From Schistosoma mansoni (taxonomy: Eukaryota; Platyhelminthes; Trematoda; Strigeidida; Schistosomatidae), in NCBI RefSeq assembly GCF_000237925.1, contig NW_017386033.1, positions 1,040,379 through 1,104,378 on the forward strand: a DNA stretch of 64,000 nucleotides, written 5' to 3'. Shown here in pieces: positions 46,201 through 58,200 of the stretch. The notes under the pieces are model-generated. The model was not told the origin of the DNA, made no database searches, and saw nothing but the letters and a program-made list of their open reading frames with translations. A program made the position numbers and the translations under genes. The first letter of the stretch is position 1, and each line of letters opens with the position of its first letter.

Positions 46201-49200
46201 TGCCATCCCATAAGTGCTTTGTGCACTTCTTTGAACAGCAACAATGCTACTCCTTGTGTGTTGAAGCATTTTCTACTTCATGACCAGAACACAACAGCAC
46301 CTGCTCTGAAGCTGATCTTTCTATCAAGTTTGCGTTCAACGGGTTCCACTCTTCCGAGCACCACCAGGTTGTAGTTCTTGATTTTCTAACCCATTTGACT
46401 GGTCCTCCCTGACTCACACTGTACAAACATCCCATGTACTTATGTTAGTTGTTGCTGTGGTTGCTAGAATGGACATCAGCTCCATGATTTTCTAGGAATC
46501 TCGGATATCGCAATGCAGCGTCATAATTCTTCAATATGAAGACCCAGGAGAGATTTCAAATGGTGTAAATGCTTTCTTGTAATTGACGTTGTCTTTTTAG
46601 AATTTTTCTTCTTTACATTATAAAATATGTGTCTCATGCCCAGCCCTCCACGTTTACCCGGGCTTGAGTTCGGCTGTAATCATAGAAGGTTTGCAGGAGT
46701 AGTTTTACTGATTTGCTGATCCACGAATATTTTTTATAATAAAATATTATGTCAACTTTGTAAATATAGTCCGAATTCCTCGACTTAATATTTCTTTTTG
46801 AGCATGTTATTTAATTTAACAGTATGCAAAGTCTAGAAATTATTTAAGATAGCTTATGCTAAGTTGCAGACCAGATATACATTTCTCTTCTGTTCAGCTG
46901 CAGTTTTAATTATGCTTAATTTATTATCCACTTAATTATTACTTTCTTTAAACAACTTTTTGTTAATTACAGCAAGTGTTTATTCTGATGATATAATAAA
47001 TCGTGATATGAGAGCTAAACCTGCTTTTGAAGCGATAAATGGTCTACAAACTAATGGATTACGATCTTATATGAATTGGCAACCAGCAGGTGAGTACAAT
47101 GTGACATGTATTTCCCTTACAATAATTACTACAGAACCATTAATTTGTCAGGCCTATATCTGAATCCCACAACTTCTTTCCTTTGTCAGCTCCGACCACA
47201 CAATGAAGATTTATTGGTAGAAACCAACAGAGATTAGTTTAAGCAAGCAAAGTACATTTATAAATACATGCACAATGACTCAAGAAAAAGTGAAGAAATT
47301 TAACATATTAAAACAAAAATAGGTTATTTAAAACCTGTAAAATTGAACGAAGGCAGTAATTATATGGATGATATAGTACTTAGTATTAAGCTCAGTGATG
47401 AAATAAAAATTCGCTATTAAACAATTCCTCATCTAATTTAGAGAACATCAAGTCAAATTCATTGTGGTCAAGGTACTGTGAAAATAGAGGTTTTATTAAA
47501 AATGATGGTATTTCGTCGCCAGCGAATGACATTATAGGTGTTCATTACTGTGCAGATCCGAGCAACAACATAATCGTCATCCTTTTCTCCCTGGTTTCCA
47601 ATGATTCTATTAATCCTGTCCGTCTGTGATATGTAATTTGTCTCAAAATTGTAAATAACTCTTCTCTAAATCAATTAATTACGTAATAAAAATCGGTTGT
47701 GTAAAGTATGAAGAAAGGGTGCATTTAGAGCCTAATCAGTCTTTGCAAGCAAAGCTAACGTTCAGCAATAATACATGTCAGTTGACACCGACTTCATCGT
47801 ACTGAGGAGATCACAGAGGAATAAAGTTATATAAGCTGAGTCATCGAATTGTTCAGTATTTAGTAAATATAATTCTAACATAATGCAGGTCTCATGTGGT
47901 GAACAATTCGGACTTGAATGAGTAAAAATGAAAATCTACTTTAAGATTGACCCAGTTAATTCGAAGTAATTCAAACGATTTACAGAGTTAGGAAGTGAAA
48001 AACAGTACAATAGTATACAGTTAGTTAAAGGCTTGTTAAAGATGTATTACTGCAACAATTAGCGAAAGTTGAGAATATACAAATGTTTGACTAAATAGGG
48101 TTTATTAATCAAGATTAAGTGTTCGCGCGCGAGACAGAAGGTCTTGGATTCGAGTTCCGCGTGAAGAGTCATGGTTGCGCACTGCTGAAGGGCCCCATAC
48201 AGGGACGAAACGGCTGTAAAGGATTCTAGGTTTTCAATGGTAGTCTAGCTTAGACCGACTCTTGAATTCAACTGTTAATATTAAATTATCAACCAGAAAT
48301 TATCATAAATTACAGATTCTCATTGTGTTTTTATGTTTTTTTAAAAAACATTCAATTTCTAGTCATCGGTTCAGTCTGTGCAGCATTGGGTGTATTGGTG
48401 ATAGCAGCAATAGGAACAGCCTATCAGAAGTAAGATTTGTAACATTTGAAAAAATATTTTTTTGATTTATTGCGAATGTTCATTAAACAATCCTTGTGTT
48501 TACTCAGTCGATCGAAGAATAGCAGCTCACATAAATTTGAGTTTGCTCACATTTATTTTGGTCAAGCCCTTTTGTTAACTTATGTAACAGAGTCATTCGT
48601 GCAATAACAACCTACCTATACTACTGTACCTTTATTATTGTTGCTCTTGTATGGACATGTATGCTTGAGCATCGCTTGCCGCCTATGCACATATTCGTTC
48701 TGCTAGCCTTAGTGTTAGTCGTTTAAGTGATTCAATGACTCATTCATTTGCCTATGCATAAATATGCGTACATTTTAATCCTGTTCATTCGACTCACTCG
48801 CTCGCCTGCTCTTCAGCATTCGCATATCATTCTTGCTTCGTGTGATTGTGGTTTTAGTGATCTGTGTGTGGTGCGATTTATAAACGTAATCAACGCTTCA
48901 TATTCGTCTTCTGATTTATACACCCTTAAGCTTTATCTAGTAATGGTTATCAGGACAAGCAGTACACAAAGTTAAAGAATTATATCGAATACCGACCACC
49001 ACAGAATTGGTGATTCCCGACGTACGAACGCAACAAAGCTTTCTAAGATTTTATCGAAATACGAAAATCAACCTAGTCCACCTCAATAGGAATTATTACT
49101 GTGGATTATTATTATAATCATCGTATTTTCATTACATGATAATTATTTCATGAACATAGTTGAACATATTTTAACAATATTAACAACCACAAGTAACGAC

Positions 49201-52200
49201 ATACATACAATTGTTATATTGCTGCGGTTTATTATGTCTCTTCCGTGTTATAACATTATATCATTTGTTATTAGCATTATTACTGTTTGTCTGATTTCCT
49301 TCCCTTATATATAACTTATTTGTGTACTACTCATTGTATATAAACATGTCTTCAAATAACGACACAAGCCTTCCACAAACGCTGTCTGAGAGGTCCCTTA
49401 ATCTTACTATTCCTTCTTTTTAAGGTTACAAATTCGGTTTATTAGTCTTGAGAATTACTTTTTAGCTAGCCATATTCGTTTACAACGAGATAAATTCGCC
49501 TACGCAAGCTCACTGCTTCTGGATGAAGTAGCGGACGAGAGGTTCTAGCTAAACCTGATGCAGAAAAGCCATATGACTTACTAAAATAGACTGTGATAAA
49601 AGGCGTCTCGTTAACTGACCGGCAAGCCGTCGATAACATTGTCCGATCTAACTGACGTCACGGCGGGTCCACCACTTTAGTTAGGCCCTTCATTTCCACG
49701 TCAAAATTATTGTCGGTTTCATACGTTACTCGCATTCCAATCAATTAAGCCCAAGCTAACCATATCACAAAGTTGTGGGTCGGTGACCTTAAAAAGGAGG
49801 AATAGTAAGATTAAGGGACCTCTCAGACAGCGTTTGTGGAAGGCTTGTGTCGTTATTTGAAGACATGTTTATATACAATGAGTAGTACACAAATAAATTA
49901 TATATAAGGGAAGGAAATTAGATAAACAGTAATAATGCTAATAACAAATGATAAAATGTCATAACACTGAGCGGACTTACTAAACCGCAGCAATATAGCA
50001 ATTGTATGTATGTCGTTACTTGTGGTTGTTAATATTGTCAAAATATGTTCAACAATATTCATGAAATAATAGGATGTATGTGTGCTGCTATAGTAGGTTT
50101 GATAGGTTTGAAACTCGGGCGAGATGATCACAAGTCCAATTATGTTATATACCTGTATTGATAATAATAAGATACAAGATCAATATAACGAGATACTGAC
50201 TAGTTCGTTACATAATATTAAAATTAACTTATGTTCGAAATAAGACTTCTCAAATAATTAACTAAGCAGTGATTTTCCACCAACATCTTGATAATCCAAG
50301 ATAAAATCATATTTATTTGTAATGAAATGTTTACTCTTTTAGCTAATAAAATCCTGTATAAATGAATGAAAGACTATTAATTGTTATTTTCAGAAGGGGT
50401 TTTTCGTGGAGATTTTAGTAACTTTATAGTTGGAATCATTAGCCAATTGAAGCTAGAGCACCATGGAAAACCTGGAAGCACTGGACGACTGTTTCGTCCT
50501 ATTGTGGGACTCCTCATCAGTGCTCATGATTTCAACTATATAATCGTAATTTGATTGCAACTTTGGTGATCCGCAGTGTATAAAACCAAGGTATATGGCA
50601 TTCTATTTATTGACTTTATCCAAATAATAAACACAAAATACATTGTTGCATAAAGTTTCATTCGATTTACTAGAAACACTGAAATTCTCGACATATATAA
50701 AATTCGACGATCACTGACGCCAAATATAATACTGTATTATTTCGTTCACTTGCTTACTAATTCGTGCAGAAATATGTTTTCATGTGTACATTTCGTTATA
50801 GCAAAATCATATTAAATAAATTGATGCAAAAATCTACTACATTAATTATGACTCAAGATTTCGTCAGCACTAAGTCATTTTGTTTATACTTTTATAGTGA
50901 ACAGAACACGGGTGGGGACAATCGAATGTAGTTAAGCACAAATTACAGATTATCTCACCATATTCTGATAACCATACAACAAACAGTTAATTTGCAAAAT
51001 AACAACCAATTGTCTCAACCTTCACTGTTCCTTCTATAAATATCAGTCCATCTTCTCTAAATCCATTGTTCATGCATTTTCCTACCAATTGCGTTTCATT
51101 TCAGTTCTTTCCTTATCGGTCTTCTGCCAAAATACATTCTATGTCTGACTCACGCCACATACTACTTATATGGATATAAGTAGACCACACTACACTTTTA
51201 GTAATATTTACATATAGATTTCGTAAATATGTTATCAGTGAAATGAAAATATACTTTATCCATCAATTACAAGGCCTAAACTATCAAGAAATTAATTCCT
51301 TTCAATAAAATATTAATTGAAATTGTATTTTACACTTGTTTGCCAAATCATTATATGTAACTACTGTCATTTATCTTGTTCCTTTTTAATCAAGACGTAA
51401 ACTATGGAAACAATCCCGCTTGAGTCAAGATGAAGAATTTACATTAGAGAATTCAAATTTACCAGACAAGATGCTGTCACTTAGTTCGGAGGATGATCGT
51501 AAACTTGCACAGTCAGCACAGATGTATCACTATCAACATCAAAAGCAACAAATGTTAGCTCTAGAAAAGTTAGTCAAAGATGTTAATGTTTTAAACAAAA
51601 TATATCTAGTTAAAATAATCTATTTGGATATCTGACTAAAACATTTTTTCTACGAGATTAAGTGTATGAAAAACAGCAGTCTTATGAATAATTTATTCTT
51701 CATGATCGCAATTAGTTTAAGGAGTTTAGTTACAATTAGCTATGCACCTCACATACATTTGATATGTGATGAGAAAACCTGTCTGACAGCTGTTGTAAAA
51801 AAATACAAAGCCAATAATTGATGATAGTAATAATAATAATGACACGTTTCATAACGTTGTCTATCGAACCGAACGTAACATCTTATAATTGAATACTTTC
51901 GACCATGTTTTCCACCGACTAGTTGAATTATTTACATAATAGTGCATAATTTTAATTCAGAATATGGCTAAATTTAAAGTAATATTCTGTCTTGATGAAA
52001 ACTTTGCTTAAAATCATCTTTCATTATTTGAAGTACTTATTTCAAAAGAATTGAAAGCCCTTAACTTCTGAACCTTGCTTAAATTAAGAACTCCAGACAC
52101 GTGAACAGCGATCGAACAACAAGAACACTGAAATGGAGTGCGGAACTTATAATCTAATCACAAATTCACTATTCATCATCGATTGCTAGTTTAAGAGCCT

Positions 52201-55200
52201 TACTTCTTATAGTTCCAATAGAAACGAATCACTTTTAAGGATAAGTTCATTAGAGATAAGCAAAAATACTGAGTCAGGATCCAATATTTTTTCAGGGATT
52301 GATAAAACTTCAAATAAGTCCACCAAAAAAACTTTGATTCATTGAGTGAATTACGATTTGTTCATTATAACACCTACTCCTCCATGCGATCTGGCTTGGA
52401 GATTCCCTCTTTTAGAGAAGTTCCAAACTAGAGTTATCTCATTCTTCCTCGTTCTATGAGGATTTTCCAGCTGATATAGAATTAAGATTCAGTGTCTGAT
52501 CAATAAGTAGAATTTTCTATCTATACTTTTCTTTCTGTATCTTTACCACAAGTAGTCACAAAAAGTATCACTTAACATAGATTTGCTTGATTAAATGTAA
52601 AACCAATATTGAATTTATTCGATCAGTTTTTACACATTCATCATTCACGATAGCTTAATCTCTTGATACAAACAATTAATATAATGTTCAAACTCTGTAC
52701 AGCACGTAATTAAACAATATATTGGTTATGTGTAATTTGTAATCCATTCCATATGGATAGTTAAGTAATTATTGTATGTGCTGAATACTTAATTGTTATT
52801 GTTCAGACTACTAGAAATCGTGAATCGAATTACATAAGCAGTCACACAGACTATAGTTGAGGATTGATTCGATACCTAAAAGAAACCAATATAACAAATT
52901 GACTAAGTCATATAATTACCCCTTTCAGGATGTGATTACTTGTCACTAATCAATTAAACTTAAGCTGACCATATCACAAATGAAATGAGTCGACTAGCTG
53001 TTATGTGATTTGAACGATTAAGCTAAAAAGTAAACTAAACATGAAATATAACATATCGTTTCCGTTAACGGTACACTAGTGAATAAAGAATTATTATTCA
53101 CTAGTGTACCGTTAACGAAAACGATATGTTATATTTGTAAGTATATTGACTTTAACAACATAGATCTAGGTATTCCAACTGAACACTTAAAAGAATTATT
53201 GTTACGTTGTACCTTTAATGTCCAGTTCAGTTTCAACAATAAACATGAAATGTTTGAAAATGCTCGTTTTTACCTGACACTCACAACGAACATGAGAGAT
53301 AAATAAAGTCTTGAAAACCCACACCCACTCTTCTACGTGTGTTTATATCTACGGAAATTGATTTATAGTTAATTTAAGTGAACTTTCATCAGATAAATCA
53401 TGCTAATTATATGTTTATGTATGCAAAAAAAATCATCTACACTGTAATTTTCTAAACAATATAATACACAAATTATGGTCTATCTGCCTTAATTTATAAT
53501 GCGTTCATTCCATCTAGGGTAAAAAAAAAATTATTTATTTGTATTTAGTTGAAAACATAAACCTTGGTACAAGAGGGCACCAAATACATATGAAGAACAC
53601 AATAACAATGAAGTCAGTAGCAATTATCATTGGTTTGTATGAGGGCTGTGATACTGTCCGGGCGCCCAAACTGAAGCAGTTGGTTTTCTTAGAGGGCCAC
53701 ACCCGGAGCCATTCAACTAGGTTACAATGATCATAAGTCGGTCTACATTTGATTCTACCTCAAATAATGATACAAGCAAACACACATCAAGTAATTTTAA
53801 ACTTCATTCGATTGAACAAGCAGGTGGCTATCAGGACTCAGTAACTAAGTGAATAACGAGATGGCGTTTGAAACGAACGGTACTGGGTTCGAGTCCCGCA
53901 GTGAGCACCAACTCTGGGATGCAGATACATCCAGCTGGTGAGTCCCAAATAGGACGATACGTGCGTCCTGGATTCCACTCCTAGCCACCATCCATCTTTT
54001 CTTCTAAATAAATCTCAGTTAATAAATGGTTTAGAAAATATTCGACTGACAAAAAACTATCATTCTGACAGTTGACTTTAATGCTAAAACTAAACAATAT
54101 AGCTGTTTCACTTCGAGACTGAAGCCTAGTTAATATTTAGTCAACTTTTTCAAACAGATTATTCGTTTAAACAAAATATATCACACTGGATAATTGAGAT
54201 GATAGATTTATAATCCAAATATACTGATGACTCAAATATAACTTGGAAATAATCACCTCTCAATATTGATAAACAGAAATTTAAAGTAATTTTACATTAT
54301 GTTATCAAGAATTATTATTCAAATTCAATAGGATGAAGTATACATTCAAAAGTTTTCATCAAGAAGGAATGTACAATAAAAATCTGTTAAACTAGATAGT
54401 AATAAATAAGGATGTTTTATTTCATATCCCTTCTACTACAAATATTATTAATACAGTCAAACACTAAATAGACAAATCTCAAATTTTCAAGTGAGAAATT
54501 TGTTATTCAGTTAACATGTAGTATCTGTTGCTATGTTAAGCTGATATACTTTATTCTAGCTTTTGGACAAGTCAATTTACCTATCCATCATGAGTCACGT
54601 TTTGACCTTGTTAATTATTCACTTATTAACCTTGACCATTTTTTATATGAGAGTATGGGTGTGTACACTTTTTATCCTATTTATCACATGTCTGTCATTT
54701 ATTTCTATCTAACTATAAATATTGATTAGCTCTTGGTTAAAATGAGTTGGCTTACCTGCCATCTCCAATGTGTGTCATTTTTACTTCACTCGCTGATATT
54801 TACTCATGTGCTCATAACTTTCTGGCCTGAGTCAATAAAACTGTGGCTGCCGCTTCTCTTTGACTTCTGATTTTATGCACCGTTAAGATTTGTATCATAA
54901 CGGCTATCGAGGTGAACGATTGGCGAAGCACAGCACTAAAAACATATTATTATTATTATTATATTCAAATGATACATGTTTTTTTAAAAGGCATTTAATT
55001 CAAGCCATATAGGAGTTACTATTTCATAATAATAATAATAATAATAATAATGATAATTCTTAATGTTATTATCAATGAAAAACCGTCCTTACTTGCTTGA
55101 AGTCACTAACTTCTAGTCTGAGCCATGTTGGTAGATGCAGACCACCTGGTTGGGGTCCGCGTGACTATCGTAACCAATGGTTGGAGACTCTAGGTGACAT

Positions 55201-58200
55201 GGCTCAGAATCGATCACAATGGCGTAGGTGTATACACTATCTTCCCTTAAACCGTGAGATCAAAATTGTTTCATAACTTTCTTCCTTCCTATACTATACC
55301 CTTATATACAACCTATCTTTTATATATTACCACCACTAAATTAACTATTTCTATGAATCCGGTGTTGATCTTGTTGTGCTAACGAGGTATGGCAACTTGG
55401 GCCGATGCAGATGTGTGCCTGGTCCTACGTTGTAGCTGACTGACTGACTTCATGTTTATGTGATTCCCAGCTCTTTAATTTTCACTAGTGTATCAGATAA
55501 TGATAATCTATAAAGAGGATTCTGTTTAAATGGAAAACAAATTGCCTTCAATTTAGTCATTAAAAAAAGATCCCACAAATTTTCAATCGATCAAAAACGT
55601 ATGATCGTTAACAATGTAGAAAAATGTGTAGATACAAAATGATACTTTTAAATGAAGAAAAATTTCCACTATATTACTATTTGTCCCTAACTGAAAATAG
55701 TTATCACCTAACTCTTGTGTACTGTGAATTGATAAAGATGATCAGAAATTCTAAAAACTGAGATATTTTACGGTAAAAATGAAATACTACTGATATCTCT
55801 TAGTTTACAACATGTTAGTCAAAAACAAAAGCTTGTAGTGAAAATATGTTTTCAACTGATGAGACCGTCTTTTTATTATTACAATTGTTGTGACTAATCA
55901 CTTAAATAACAGAATAAACCACTTTGATAGCTCGATAGTAACTGTAGGAAGTAATTTTCTACAGACATAATTCTAATCTGTTCCCTAGACTGTCGAGCAC
56001 AGGGTTTTAGCTTAGCCGAGGTCAAAACAAGTATACTATTTGGCTAGATATATTTTATCGATTTTAAGACGCAAGTTAACACTGTTAGTAAATAGAAAAA
56101 CGATAACTCACTCAATTAAACAGGAAAAAGGAGACATAAATAACATACGGAGTATAGGAAAGATGAGTCAGCAAAACTAATATCGTTTATGGCAAACATA
56201 AAAACTATGACTAATCAAGCAAAGTCATGCAAAGTCAAAGGGAGTTAATGTGGTGGTGGGCGTTTACTGTTCTCATTGCTGGATCGATTTCACCTTACAG
56301 TTATCGTTTTGACACTGGTGGATTGCGTTTGAATTGCACAAAATCTAAGTTTAGAACTCCGTCGATTCCTTTCAACAATCTAATCATCGCACTGGTATGG
56401 CATTTACACTGTTGTATAAATTAACAGTAAGTGATATACTATGGCCTCACTTTTCTAGTCTTTAAAAAATGTGTCACTCACATCATTAATATCACGTAAT
56501 TTCACCATTATTTGTTTACCGAACTTAATGATTTCCATAAAATTATATAACCTTACATAGGTTTTCATCACATATTATATATATAATCATTGATAAACAG
56601 TAGAGTACACATTATGAACTAGAATACTAAGTCTTACCTACTGCTGTACTGTTAGTACGGACAAAAGTATGTTCATTACATCATTGAACCATTATGTTCA
56701 TAAACAAGTCTAATTTTAGAATATCTAAACTTCCTTCAGCAAGTATTTTGATAAACTCTCTATACTTTAAATCATTTGAATTAAAAATTTTACTCAGCTG
56801 AATCTAGATTGGGCCTCAGTAACACATCTAACTATATGACAATAAAATTGTTAGGTAAACATTGTAGTTTAAACTGTTAAGTAAACAGAAGGAAGCTTTT
56901 AACTGTGTCCCGAAAAGTCCAAACTAACTTCTGGTTTCACTGAACTTCAAACAGAAATTGTGGTGACTTTATAAGCATAAATTTTTACCACTTAAATAAA
57001 AGTATATCAATCACTTAATCTCTTCCATTGAAAATTAGCTGAATTTACCGTGGATCAGAGATTTATGCACTTAATCTTCATGATAATACTGCTTTGAAAA
57101 AATGTGTTATAATGCAAAGGAAATTTTGCCTCGTCTGAATTCGTCAGCTTTTGCATCCATGAATTATATTTATAAGATAGAGAGTTACATTTTTGGTTAT
57201 GACGTAGCTTCCTTTGAAGAACTGTCCAGTAGCCGATCACCACCTTTGGGTAAGTAAAATCTGGACTTTCACATTTTTGTGTCCTAAAGAAAACAAACTC
57301 ATAAAGTTATTCAACTTACCCTCTTCTTTGACCACCGACTACAAATATCGAAGAAGTACTTCTGAAACCACGTATGCCATTCAAACTGACCTCCTTCAAC
57401 GTTTGCACACTAATGCTGATCGGACAATAGACAGGGTCGCCTATGTCTTTAGAAAGTCTCAAAATTGATGTCTGCTGCCTATGGAAGACCTGTATTCAAG
57501 ACTCTAGTGAAGTACTGCAAATTCGCTCACTTCGAAAAGCTCGTTTCACGCTCATTTATCCAGGGACCCTGTGGCATCTTCATCTGTTTTTGCAGGCACT
57601 GGTGTCCCACGAAGTAGTGCTAGAGCTGAGGCAGCACCAATCGATTGGATCCCTATTAACAGTCCATTATGGTGTCTCTTTGTACCAATGTTTATGTGTT
57701 CAAATAAATAAATGGATAAAACTACTTTAACGATGACTTCGACCATATAACGAACTGCGGTGGTCGCCCTGCTGGCATGAAAACTTAATATAAAACTTTT
57801 GATTCTGATGACAACATGAGTCATGGGGCATGAAGTGACTGGATGCCAATCCTCTATATTCCCAGGGTACGCTCTTCTATGCATACGGTAATGAAAATCT
57901 ATAGACAGCATAGATAAAAGGATCGTTGAGAAATACATTTTCTGCACTAAATTGTCCTTAACTATTCCTCAGTAACATAACGAATTCCATTTACTACTTA
58001 CATTTTCAGTTAATGATACTGTGTTTCTCTTTGACTGTAATTTAATACGACTTACAGTATTAGAGCTCATTGTCAGATAAATGGTGGTTATTACCGTTTT
58101 CTATTGACTTTTTATGTATAGTTATATGTATTAATAACAAGTGATATTAATTTCACCTCATTCTTTCACATCAAACAACATATTTCACAGTTAGTAAGTG

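Noticed and set aside
56227-56424. A possible small secreted exon ([15 protein letters not shown])
   Set aside because: Inside NPDC1 intron 5, no downstream partner exon, no conserved residues I recognise.
57100-57235. A possible extra host exon ending PPLG before GTAAGT
   Set aside because: The acceptor side is poor and it does not fit the NPDC1 phase or family sequence.
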